64,000 bases of DNA, from positions 496,001 through 560,000 of the forward strand of contig NZ_CADFDU010000004.1 in assembly GCF_902833045.1 (NCBI RefSeq). The letters are read 5' to 3'. The notes under the pieces are model-generated. The model was not told the origin of the DNA. It did not search any database and worked only from the letters and a program-made list of their open reading frames with translations. Both the position numbers and the translations under genes were made by a program. Positions 15,420-25,500 of the stretch are shown one piece after another; the stretch's first letter is position 1; each line of letters starts with the position of its first letter. This DNA comes from Burkholderia sp. BCC0322 (GTDB lineage: Bacteria > Pseudomonadota > Gammaproteobacteria > Burkholderiales > Burkholderiaceae).

Positions 15420-16310
15420 ATGACTAAGCTCCGCCCTCATCTTCCGCTCAATGCGCTGCGCGCGTTCGAATCGTCGGCGCGCCACCTGAACTTCACACGC
15501 GCCGGACTCGAGCTGAGCGTGACCCAGGCCGCGGTCAGCCAGCAGGTGCGTTCGCTGGAGGAGCGGCTCGGCTGCACGCTGTTCACGCGGCTGCCGCGCG
15601 GCCTCGGGCTCACCGACGAGGGGCGCGCGCTGCTGCCTGTGCTGAGCGACGCATTCAGCCGCATCGAGACGGTGCTCAAGCAGTTCGACGGCGGGCGCTT
15701 CCGCGAGGTACTGACGCTCGGCGTGGTCGGCACCTTTGCCATAGGCTGGCTAATGCCGCGCCTGAAACAGTTCGGCGATACGCACCCGTTCGTCGAGTTG
15801 CGGATGCGGACCAACAACAACGTCGTCGACCTCGCCGCCGAGGGCCTCGACTTCGCGATCCGCTTCGGGGAAGGCAACTGGCCGACGACGCGCAACGAGC
15901 GCCTGCTCGACGCGCCGCTGACCGCGCTGTGCGCGCCGGACATCGCGCGGCGGCTCGCACAACCGGCCGATCTCGCGAACGAAACGCTGCTGCGCTCGTA
16001 CCGCACCGACGAATGGCACGGCTGGTTCGATGCCGCGCAGCTCGCGCCGTGGGCGGTCAACGGGCCCGTGTTCGATTCGTCGCGGCTGATGGTCGAGGCT
16101 GCGATGCAGGGCGCGGGCGTCGCGCTCGCGCCGGCGTGCATGTTCGCGCGCGAATTGCAGCTCGGCCTGCTCGTGCGACCGCTCGACATCGACGTGCGCG
16201 CCGGCGGCTACTGGCTCACCTCGCTGAAGTCGAAGCCGCTCACGCCGGCGATGACGCTCTTTCGCGACTGGATCGTGGCCGAAGCGGCCGCCGCGGCGCC
16301 GGCCGAATGA
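15420..16310 (+). CDS. penR: LysR-type regulator PenR (AmpR-like)
   Basis: The protein has 296 residues. The N-terminal helix-turn-helix (LNFTRAGLELSVTQAAVSQQVRSLEERLG, residues about 23-51) and the two-part periplasmic-binding-like effector domain (about 95-290) are typical of AmpR: LTLGVVGTFAIGWLMPRL and NNNVVDLAAEGLDFAIRFGEGNWP match AmpR-type regulators that bind cell-wall muropeptides. It is divergent from penA, the standard arrangement for inducible beta-lactamases in Burkholderia. It should activate penA when beta-lactams release muropeptides. A T-N11-A site lies between the genes. Confidence 0.93.
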   Translation: MTKLRPHLPLNALRAFESSARHLNFTRAGLELSVTQAAVSQQVRSLEERLGCTLFTRLPRGLGLTDEGRALLPVLSDAFSRIETVLKQFDGGRFREVLTLGVVGTFAIGWLMPRLKQFGDTHPFVELRMRTNNNVVDLAAEGLDFAIRFGEGNWPTTRNERLLDAPLTALCAPDIARRLAQPADLANETLLRSYRTDEWHGWFDAAQLAPWAVNGPVFDSSRLMVEAAMQGAGVALAPACMFARELQLGLLVRPLDIDVRAGGYWLTSLKSKPLTPAMTLFRDWIVAEAAAAAPAE

Positions 16311-16320
16311 CACGGCCCGC

Positions 16321-16396
16321 TTGTCCACAGAAAGTGTTGGCAAGGATGTGGATATCCTGGGTACCCGGGACCTAAGCCCTTGATCGCGCACGAATT
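16321..16396 (+). repeat. 76-bp intergenic repeat, copy R7
   Basis: Left arm TTGTCCACAG, core GTGTTGGCAAGGATGTGGAT, right block CCTAAGCCCTTGATC. It starts 11 bases after the penR stop. Confidence 0.86.
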
Positions 16397-16496
16397 AGCG
16401 TGACGACGCAGACATCGGGCAGCCTGCATTCACGGGCTTCACGCGCCGGCCCCGAACGGCCCGATCGTCAACTGGCGCGACGCAATCGATTGCAAG

Positions 16497-16572
16497 TTGT
16501 CCACAGAATATGTTGGCAAGCCTGTGGATATCCCTCCGATGCGCCGCGTAACGCCCTGATGCAAAAGGGGAT
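16497..16572 (+). repeat. 76-bp intergenic repeat, copy R8
   Basis: Left arm TTGTCCACAG, core TGTTGGCAAGCCTGTGGATA. The right block (CGTAACGCCCTGATG) is the most diverged of the nine. Confidence 0.83.
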
Positions 16573-16659
16573 TCAATTCACGGACCTTGCGAGGTCAACC
16601 CTGTGGCAGCGCCGGTGCTTTCGCACGGGCCTCGCCGCACCCGGCCCGGGGCCGGACGG

Positions 16660-16735
16660 TTCTCCACAGATTGTGTTGGCAAGCTTGTGGATATCCTGCG
16701 CATCGGCCACCTAACTCATTGAGCGCACGGGGTTT
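16660..16735 (+). repeat. 76-bp intergenic repeat, copy R9
   Basis: Left arm TTCTCCACAG, core TGTTGGCAAGCTTGTGGATA, right block CCTAACTCATTGAGC. Last copy of the cluster; no further copies were seen to 64 kb. Confidence 0.85.
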
Positions 16736-16804
16736 TGTGCTTCATCTGCAGAATCGGGCAGCACCGGCGCGGCCCGTGCGGCGAGCGCCGGCGCCATCCG
16801 GGGA

Positions 16805-17056
16805 TCAATGCCGGTCGAGCCCGCCGCGCAATTCACTCGCCTTGTCGCGCAACGCCTCGTAGCCCGAGCGCGCATGCTCGGGCAGGTCGGGATCGCCGAT
16901 CAGCGCGCCGAGCGTTTCGATCAGGCTGAACAGGATGCCCTTCGCCGCGCCGACCGCGATGCTTTGCGATTCGATCGACTTGTGCAGGTGGTCGACCGCC
17001 GCTTCCAGGTTCTCGAGCTTGTGCTCGCTGTCGTCGGGCCGGTTGTCGGTCGTCAT
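16805..17056 (-). CDS. Small hypothetical helical protein
   Basis: The protein has 83 residues, hydrophilic and acidic at the N-terminus with a predicted helical body (HKLENLEAAVDHLHKSIESQ, then AAKGILFSLIETLGALIGDP). The heptad-like spacing of Leu in the first helix suggests a short coiled coil. No family recognised. The ATG at 17056 follows GAGG (TGCGGAGGTAGACG on the minus strand), a good ribosome site. It lies downstream of the debranching-enzyme gene region, about 95 bases beyond that gene's stop, on the same strand. Confidence 0.65.
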   Translation of the reverse strand: MTTDNRPDDSEHKLENLEAAVDHLHKSIESQSIAVGAAKGILFSLIETLGALIGDPDLPEHARSGYEALRDKASELRGGLDRH

Positions 17057-17151
17057 CGTCTACCTCCGCATCGTTCAAGGGTCATGTCACGATTCTATGC
17101 CGCGGCGCGCAAACGTGGCGCGACATCGCGCAACATTCGCGCCGCGCCGCG

Positions 17152-19374
17152 CTACAGCACCGCGACCACCTTCACCCCGCCCGGCTGCTCCGCCGACGCG
17201 ACGACCTGGCCGTCGACGCGGCGGAACGTGAGCGACACGGTTTCTTCGCCGACGCGCAACGCGTCGATCCGCAGCCAGTCGACGCCTTCCGGCAGCGCCG
17301 GGCGCTCGACGCGCACCTCGTGGCGCGACGCGTCGATGCTCACGCCGAGGCAGGCCTGCAGCATCATGAACGGCGCACCGGCCGCCCACGCCTGCGGCAG
17401 GCAAGCCACCGGATACGCGGTCGGCGGTTCGCCGCGCCGGCGCGGGAACCCGCAGAACAGCTCGGGCAGGCGCATCTCGAAACTCACCGCCGCCTCGAAC
17501 AGCGCGCGCAGCAGGTTCACCGCGGCGGTCTTGTCCCCGTAGCGCGCCAGCCCGCGCGCGATCAGCGCATTGTCGTGCGGCCACACCGAGCCGTTGTGAT
17601 ACGCCATCGGGTTGAAGCGCGGCTGGCCGGCCGCGAGCGTGCGGATGCCCCAGCCCGTCTGGAACAGCGTCGAGCCGAGCACGCCGGCGACCGCCGCGCC
17701 GCGCTCGGCGTCGGGCAGCCCGAACGCGAGCAGGTGGCCCGCGTTCGACGCGAACACGCGGCAGAGGTCGCCATGACCATCGAGCGCGATGCCGTAGAAA
17801 TTGCCTTCCGGCATCCAGAACAGCGCGTCGACCTGCTCGCGCAGCGTCTTCGCGCGCAACGCATAGCGGGTCGCATCGGCTGCGTGGCCACGCCGCTGCG
17901 AGCACACCGACATCGCATCGAGCGCCGCGCACGCATACGCCTGCACTTCGACGAGCGCGATCGGCCCATCCGGAAAGCGGCCGTCCGCGTGGAACACCGA
18001 ATCGTGGCTGTCCTTCCAGCCCTGGTTCGCGAGGCCGCGCTCCGACGTTCGCTGATAATCAAGCAGTCCGTAAGGATTGCGGTCGCACTTGTCGATCACC
18101 CATTGCGCGGCGCGCTCGAGCGCGGGCCACAGCTCGTCGATCAGCGCATCGTCGCCGGTGCGCTCGACATACGCGCCCGCGAGCACGATGAACAGCGGCG
18201 TCGTATCGACCCCGCCGTAGTACAGCGCGAACGGCACTTCACCCGTCGCGGCCATCTCGCTGCGGCGGAACTCGTGCATGATCTTGCCGGGCTCCGCATC
18301 GCGGAACGCGGAAGTCTCGCGCGCCTGATGCTCGGCCAGGAAGCGCAGCACGCCGCGCGCGAGCGACGGCTGCAGCCACAGCATCTGCAGCGACGTGATC
18401 ACCGCGTCGCGGCCGAACGGCGTCGAAAACCATGGAATGCCCGCATACGGGTACGGCCCCGTGTCGAGCTGCGTCGTGAGCAGCCCGAGATCCGCGAGCG
18501 AACGGTCGAGCCACGCATCGAACAGCGGATTGCCGGTGTTCACGCGCGCCGTCGATTCGCGCCGCGCGCGCATCTCGCGGTGCACGCCGACGAGCGCGGT
18601 GCGCAGCACGACGCGGCCACATCCCGGCCCTTCCGCATGCGCCGGGCCGAGCGTCGCATCGACGGTCAGGTAGATCGACACGCAGGCCTGCGCGGCGATC
18701 GTCAGCGTGTAATCGGCACGATCGACCGACAGCGCATCGGGCGCCGGCGAGAAATGCACGGTCACGTTGCGCTCGACGCCGTCGAGGCCGTCGTAGCGCA
18801 GCCGCACCGCGCCCGCGTCGACGCGCGGCGCCGCCACGGTGCCCCGCTTCGGGCGCTGCGTGCCGCGCACTTCGAACATGTCCTTGAAATCTGCCGCGAA
18901 CGACACCGACAGCGGCACCTCGGCTTCGCTCGCGCCGTAGTTCGTCAGCGTCAGCGCTTCGTAAAGCACGTCGCCCGCGAGCACGCGCATCCGCTCGATA
19001 TGGATCACGCCCTCCGGCGTTTCGTGGCCCCCGAGCGGCGGCAGCGGGCGATTCGTCAGGTGCGCGGTAAACGACGCGTTGTCGGCGCTCGTCGCGCCCG
19101 ACAGCAGCGACGGCGCTCGGCCGCCGAAGGTCAGGCGCCACTTCGACAGCACGCGCATGTCGTCGACGAACAGGCCGTCGTCATGGCCGCCGATGTCGCC
19201 GAGCGCGTCGCTGACCACGAACGCATCGCCGGATTTCAGGACGTACTGGTTGTTGCGCGCCAGTCCCTGCGGATCGGCTTCGGGCGCGATGAATGCGGGG
19301 CCCGACGTCGGGTTCGGGGCAACAGGCGCGACTTGCGGCGCCTGGGTCGTCGTGGCTTCAGCGTGATTCGGCAT
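17152..19374 (-). CDS. Amylo-alpha-1,6-glucosidase (glycogen debranching family)
   Basis: The protein has 740 residues. The N-terminal half (about 35-310) is the glycogen debranching N-terminal domain, starting FVVSDALGDIGGHDDGLFVDDMRVLSKWRL. The C-terminal half (about 320-720) is an alpha/alpha toroid with PYAGIPWFSTPFGRDAVITSLQ, where the acid Asp lies, and GWKDSHDSVF and NGSVWPHDNALIARGL near the active site. Such enzymes hydrolyse alpha-1,6 branches in alpha-glucans; many stand-alone bacterial members also appear in trehalose and glycogen loci. No signal peptide is seen, so it is cytoplasmic. The ATG at 19374 (MPNHAEATTT) excludes an implausible extension. No other glycan gene adjoins it. 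Confidence 0.88.
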   Translation of the reverse strand: MPNHAEATTTQAPQVAPVAPNPTSGPAFIAPEADPQGLARNNQYVLKSGDAFVVSDALGDIGGHDDGLFVDDMRVLSKWRLTFGGRAPSLLSGATSADNASFTAHLTNRPLPPLGGHETPEGVIHIERMRVLAGDVLYEALTLTNYGASEAEVPLSVSFAADFKDMFEVRGTQRPKRGTVAAPRVDAGAVRLRYDGLDGVERNVTVHFSPAPDALSVDRADYTLTIAAQACVSIYLTVDATLGPAHAEGPGCGRVVLRTALVGVHREMRARRESTARVNTGNPLFDAWLDRSLADLGLLTTQLDTGPYPYAGIPWFSTPFGRDAVITSLQMLWLQPSLARGVLRFLAEHQARETSAFRDAEPGKIMHEFRRSEMAATGEVPFALYYGGVDTTPLFIVLAGAYVERTGDDALIDELWPALERAAQWVIDKCDRNPYGLLDYQRTSERGLANQGWKDSHDSVFHADGRFPDGPIALVEVQAYACAALDAMSVCSQRRGHAADATRYALRAKTLREQVDALFWMPEGNFYGIALDGHGDLCRVFASNAGHLLAFGLPDAERGAAVAGVLGSTLFQTGWGIRTLAAGQPRFNPMAYHNGSVWPHDNALIARGLARYGDKTAAVNLLRALFEAAVSFEMRLPELFCGFPRRRGEPPTAYPVACLPQAWAAGAPFMMLQACLGVSIDASRHEVRVERPALPEGVDWLRIDALRVGEETVSLTFRRVDGQVVASAEQPGGVKVVAVL

Positions 19375-19526
19375 CGATGCTCCTGTGTCGGGTCGCAACG
19401 CGCGGCGCGTCGCGTGTTTCGCACAGGATAGGACAGAACGGGGGACGCGCGCAGCGACGATACCGACGCGATGGCCTGCGACGTTGCCGTCGCCGCATGC
19501 CATCGCGCGCGCACGTCAGGCGCCGG

Positions 19527-22500
19527 TCAGAACTTCCACAGGATGTTGCCGAGAATCGCGTTGTCGCGCACGCCGCTGCCGTACTGGCCGCTGTACGTGA
19601 GGCCGAGCGTCAGCCGCTTCGTGATGTTCGCGTCGATGCCGGCCTCGAGCACGGCGCTGTCGCGGGCAATCGGCACGCCCGATACCTGGAACGACGTGCC
19701 GCCATTCGTGAACGTGAACGCCGACGACGGACTCACGTTGCCGAACGCATGCCGCCAGCCGACCGTCCCGCGCGCGGTGAACGTGCCGCTCGCGATCGAG
19801 CCGAGTTGCGACGCCGCGCGCAAGCCGAGGGTCGAGAAGCCGACATGCGTCGTCTCGCCGCCCGCGCGCAGCGCGGCCGCGCCCCCGGTTTCCGTATAGC
19901 CGTCGGTATGCAGGTTCACATACGCGAGGCCCGCGAACGGTTCGATCGCCACGGGCCCGACCGGCAGCGCGTAGCCGATTTCGCCGAACACCTGCGCCGA
20001 ATTCGCGTCGTAGCCGGCCGAATCGTGATCGGTGAAGCCCGCGAAGCCCGGGGAACGGTCGCTGTTGATCCGGTACCACGTGTACGACGCGCCGCCGCGC
20101 ACGCCGAGTGCACCATACTGCGCACCGCCGTACAGCGACAGGTAGTAGCTGTTCACCGACGCCGACGAACTCTGGTCGTTGTCGAGCGAGCTGTGCGTGA
20201 CACCGGCGGCCAGGCCCGCACGCCACTTGTCGTTGAGCGCCATGTCGGCACCGGCGATGAAGCCCGTCATGCTGCGGTTGATCGTCGACGCGTTGCCGTC
20301 GCCGGTGAGCCGGCTGCGGCCGCCGAACGCCTGCCCCCAGACGACCGGCTGGTAAGGTGTGCCGCCGTAGCAGCCGTCGCGCGAGCCGATCCGGCGTTCC
20401 GGCGGCAGCGTCGGGTCGACCGCACCAGCCGTGTTGTCGCCGCACAAGGCCGCGCCGCCCGACGACAGCGCGGCGAGCGGGCCCGATCCGGGCGCGAGGC
20501 CCTGGCGGACACGATCGGTCACCGCGTCGCGCACATAGCGGCTGTCGAGCAGCAGCATGCTCTTCAGGCTTGCCTGCAGTTCGCCGTCGAGCAGCCCGTA
20601 GGCGCGGCGCGCGGTCGCCGCGTCGGTCGTCACCACGGCGTCGTACAGCGGGTTGCCCGCGCCGAGCCCGCCGAGCGCGGCCGCGACGGAGCGCTGGTTC
20701 GGCGTCGTCGCGACGTCGGGAAACGCGGTACCGTTCGAGACCAGCCGCAGGTACACGTGATCCGGATCGTAGCTGAGCGTCGGCGCGAGGAACGCATAGT
20801 TCGCATTTACCTGGCTGAACGTGCCCTGCACGCCCGACGATGCGGAGAGGATCGTATAGGTCGTGCTCGGCTGGTAGCCGCTCTGGTTCGCGAGCACCTG
20901 CACGGTGCCGCCGTTCAGCGTCGCCGTGCCGCCCGCCGCGAGGCTGCCGCTTTGCTGCGGCGTGGCCGCGACCTGGAACGTCGAGCCCGGCTGGAACGTG
21001 ACGTTGCCGCCCACGTTCAGCGCCGCGCCCGGCTGCGACGCGGCAGCCGTCGCGCCGCCCTGCACCACGAGGCCGCCGATCGTGCCGGTGCCCGTGACCG
21101 TCGCACCGTTCTGCACGGTCACGGTCGACTGGCCGAGCGAACCGTTGACGGCGAGCGTGCCCGCGCTGACCGTGGTCGGGCCGCTCAGCGTGCTGGTGCC
21201 CGTCAACGTCAGTTGCCCGCTGCCGGTCTGCGTCAGCGAGCCGGCACCGGACAGCACGCTTGCGATCGTCACGTTACCGGATTGATTGACGATCAGCGCG
21301 CCGTTGTCGACGACATTGCCTGCGATGCTGCCCGACGTGCCGCCGTTGCCGAGTTGCAGCGTGCCGCCTGCCGCGATCGTGGTACCGCCCGTGTACGTGT
21401 TGCTGCCGGTCAGCACCTGCATGCCGCTCGCCACCGTGACGCTGCCCGAGCCGCCGATCGTGCCGCCGAATGCGGTGCCGCCGCCGTTCAATGTCAATGC
21501 ATTCGTGCCGAGATTCACGCTGGTGCCGGCGCCGCCTGACAGCGCGCCGATCGCCTGCGCGCCCGTCGCGCCGCTCGCGTCGAAGGTCGCACCCGTGCCC
21601 GCGAGATTCACCGCGCCCGTCGCTGCGAGGCTGCCGCCCGCACCCAGCGCAAGCGTACTGCCACCGTTGATCGTCGTGCCGCCGGTGTATGTGTTCGCGC
21701 CCGTCAGTGTTTGCGTTCCGGTGCCTGCGACCGTCACGCTGCCCGCACCGCCGATCGTCCCGCCGAACGTGCCGGCACCGCTGCCGTTCAGTGTCAACGC
21801 ATTCGTGCCGAGGCTCACGCTGGTGCCCGCGCCGCCGGACAGCGTACCGATCGTCTGCGCACCCGTCGCGCCGCTCACGTCGAAGGTCGCACCCGTGCCC
21901 GCGAGATTCACCGCGCCCGTCGATGCGAGGCTGCCGCCCGCGCCCAGCGCCAACGTGCTGCCGCCGTTGACCGTCGTGCCGCCGGTATACGTATTTGCGC
22001 CCGTCAGCGTTTGCGTGCCCGTACCGGCCAGCGTCACACCACCGGTGCCGCCGATCGCGCCGCCGAATGTCCCGCCGCTACCGCTCAGCGTCAGCGCGTT
22101 GGCACCCAGGTTCACGTTCGTGCCGGTGCCACCGGACAGCGTGCCGATCGTCTGCGCGCCCGTCGCGCCGCTCAGGTTGAACGTCGCGCCTGCGCCAGCC
22201 AGATTCACCGCGCTGCCCGACGCGAGGCTGCCGCCCGCGCCGAGCGCGAGCGTGCTGCCACCGTTGATCGTCGTGCCGCCGCTGTAGGTGTTCGCACCCG
22301 TCAGCGTTTGCGTGCCGGCACCGGCGAACGTCACGCCGCCGGTGCCGCCGATCGCGCCACCGAAGGTCCCGCCGCTGCCGCTCAGCGTCAGCGCGTTGGC
22401 ACCCAGGTTCACGTTCGTGCCGGTGCCACCGGACAGCGTGCCGATCGTCTGCGCGCCCGTCGCGCCGCTCAGGTTGAACGTCGCGCCTGCGCCAGCCAGA

Positions 22501-25500
22501 TTCACCGCGCTGCCCGACGCGAGGCTGCCGCCCGCGCCCAGCGCCAACGTGCTGCCGCCGTTGATCGTCGTGCCGCCCGTGTACGTGTTCGCGCCCGTCA
22601 GTGTTTGCGTGCCGGCACCGGCGAACGTCACGCCGCCGGTGCCGCCGATCGCGCCACCGAAGGTCCCGCCGCTGCCGCTCAGCGTCAGCGCGTTGGCGCC
22701 CAGGTTCACGTTCGTGCCGGCCGCACCGGTCAGCGCACCGATCGTCTGCGCGCCCGATGCGCCGCCCAGGTTGAACGTCGCACCCGCGCCGGCCAGATTC
22801 ACCGCGCCGCTCGCCGCGAGGCTGCCGCCCGCACCCAGCGCGAGCGTGCTCCCGCCGTTGATCGTCGTGCCGCCCGTGTACGTGTTCGCGCCCGTCAGCG
22901 TTTGCGTGCCCGTACCGGCCAGCGTCAGGCCGCCGGCGCCGCCGATCGTCCCGCCGAACGTGCTAGCGCCGTTGCCGCTCAGCGTCAGCGCGTTGGTGCC
23001 CAGGTTCACGTTCGTTCCGGTCGCGCCGGTCAGCGCGCCGATCGTCTGCGCGCCCGATGCGCCGCTCAGGTTGAACGTCGCACCCGCGCCGGCCAGATTC
23101 ACCGCACTGCCCGACGCGAGGCTGCCGCCCGCACCCAGCGCCAACGTGCTGCCGCCGTTGATCGTCGTGCCGCCCGTGTACGTGTTCGCGCCCGTCAGTG
23201 TTTGCGTGCCGGCACCGGCGAACGTCACGCCGCCGGTGCCGCCGATCGCGCCACCGAAGGTCCCGCCGCTGCCGCTCAGCGTCAGCGCGTTGGCGCCCAG
23301 GTTCACGTTCGTGCCGGCCGCACCGGTCAGCGCACCGATCGTCTGCGCGCCCGATGCGCCGCCCAGGTTGAACGTCGCGCCCGCGCCTGCCAGATTCACC
23401 GCGCCGCTCGCTGCGAGGCTGCCGCCCGCGCCGAGCGCGAGCGTGCTCCCGCCGTTGATCGTCGTGCCGCCGGTGTAGGTGTTCGCGCCCGTCAGCGTTT
23501 GCGTGCCCGTACCGGCCAGCGTCACACTACCGGTGCCGCCGATCGCGCCGCCGAACGTGCCGCTGCCGCTGCCGTTCAGCGTCAGCGCATTCGCGCCGAG
23601 ATCGACGTTCGTGCCCGCCGCGCCCGACAGCGTACCGATCGTCTGCGCGCCCGATGCGCCGCTCAGGTTGAACGTCGCGCCCGCGCCGGCCAGATTCACC
23701 GCGCTGCCCGACGCGAGGCTGCCGCCCGCGCCCAGCGCGAGCGTGCTGCCACCGTTGATCGTCGTGCCGCCGGTGTAGGTGTTCGCACCCGTCAGCGTTT
23801 GCGTGCCGGCACCGGCGAACGTCACGCCGCCGGTGCCGCCGATCACGCCGCCGAAGGTGCCGCTGGCCGTGCCGCCGAGCGTCAGCCCGTTGCTGCCGAG
23901 GTTCACGTTCGTCCCGGCCGCGCCCGACAGCGCGCCGATCGTCTGCGCGCCCGATGCGCCGCTCACGTCGAATGCCGCCCCCGTGCCCGCGAGATTCACC
24001 GCGCCCGTCGACGCGAGGCTGCCGCCCGCACCCAGCGCGAGCGTGCTGCCGCCGTTGATTGTCGTGCCGCCTGTGTACGTGTTCGTACCCGTCAGCGTTT
24101 GCGTGCCCGTACCGGCCAGCGTCACACTACCGGTGCCGCCGATCGCGCCGCCGAACGTATGATTACCGCCGCCGCTCAACGTCAGTCCGTTGCCGCCCAG
24201 GTTCACGTTCGTACCGGCCGCGCCCGACAGCGCGCCGATCGTCTGCGCGCCCGATGCGCCGCTCAGGTTGAACGTCGCACCCGCGCCGGCGAGATTCACC
24301 GTGCCGCTCGCTGCAAGGCTGCCGCCCGCACCCAGCGCGAGCGTGCTCCCGCCGTTGATCGTCGTGCCGCCCGTGTACGTGTTCGCGCCCGTCAGCGTTT
24401 GCGTGCCCGTGCCCGCCAGCGTCAGGCCGCCCGTGCCGCCGATCGCGCCGCCGAAGGTGCCGCTGGCAGTCCCGCTCAGCGTCAGCCCGTTGCCGCCGAG
24501 GCTCACGTTCGTGCCGGCGACGCCGCTCAGCGCGCCGATCGTCTGCGTACCCGTTGCACCGCTCAGGTCGAGCGCCGCACCCGCGCCGGCCAGGTTCATC
24601 GCGCCGGTCGTCGCAAAGCTGCCGCCCGCGCCGAGCGCCAACGTGCCGGCGTTGATCGTCGTGCCGCCGGTGTAGGTGTTCGCGCCGGTCAGCGTGGTGG
24701 TCGCCGCGCCGTTCTTCACGAGGCTGCCCGCGCCGGCGATCGGGCCGCTCAACCCGAGCGCGTTGCTGCCGCCCACCGTGAGCGCCGCGCCCGTGCCGAG
24801 ATTGACCGCGTTGCCGACCGTCAGGCTCGCGTTCGTATCCAGCGTCGCGGCACCGCCGACGTTCAGCGCGCCGGTGCCGAGTGCCGAGCCGTTGCCGAGC
24901 ACGAGGCCGCCGCTGTTCAGGTTCGTGCCGCCGGTATAGGTATTCGCACCGTTCAGCGTCTGCGTGCCGGTGCCGGCCAGCGTCAGGCTGCCCGTGCCGC
25001 CGATCAGGCCGCTGAACGTGCCGCTGGCAGTCCCGCCCAGCGTCAGTGCGTTACCGCCAAGGTTGAGGTTCGTTCCCGCGACACCCGACAGCGCGCCGAA
25101 CGACTGCGCGCCCGTCGCGCCGCTCAGGTCGAGCGCCGCGCCCGCGCCGGCCAGGTTCACCGCGCCGGTCGTCGCGAAGCTGCCGCCCGTGCCGAGCGCG
25201 AGCGTGCCGCTGTTGATCGTCGTGGTGCCCGAGTACGTGTTCGCGCCGGTCAGCGTGGTGGTCGCCGCGCCGTTCTTCACGAGGTTGCCCGCGCCGGAGA
25301 TCCCACCGCTCAGCGCGAGGGCGTTGCTGCCGCCGAGCGTCAGCGTCGAGCCGGTACCGGCGAGATTGACCGCGTTGGCGACCGTCACGTTCGTATTCGT
25401 ATCGAGTGTCGCCGCGCCGCCGACGGTCAGCGCGCCGGTGCCGAGCGACGCGTTGTTGCCGAGCACGACGCTGCCGCTGTTCAGGTTCGTGCCGCCCGAG

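Larger units (their letters stand above)
16311..16804. other. Intergenic stretch with repeat copies R7, R8 and R9, no gene seen
   Basis: These 494 bases between the penR stop and the convergent end of the next gene carry three repeat copies at 176 and 163 base intervals. The DNA between copies has no recognisable gene. The array mirrors the R4-R6 triplet on the other side of penA-penR. Confidence 0.6.

Noticed and set aside
12044-16735. The 76-bp repeats as integron attC sites with gene cassettes
   Set aside because: Only R9 has a sequence fitting R-Y-Y-Y-A-A-C and none has a proper G-T-T-R-R-R-Y partner. No integrase is seen and the modules include a divergent gene pair with its own promoters.
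12044-16735. The repeats as a CRISPR array
   Set aside because: Spacing is irregular (138 to over 2000 bases), whole genes lie between copies and no cas gene is present.
12044-16735. The repeats as a chromosome replication origin
   Set aside because: Arms resemble DnaA boxes but no repA, parA, parB, AT-rich unwinding region or dnaA/dnaN is near, and copies are spread among ordinary genes.
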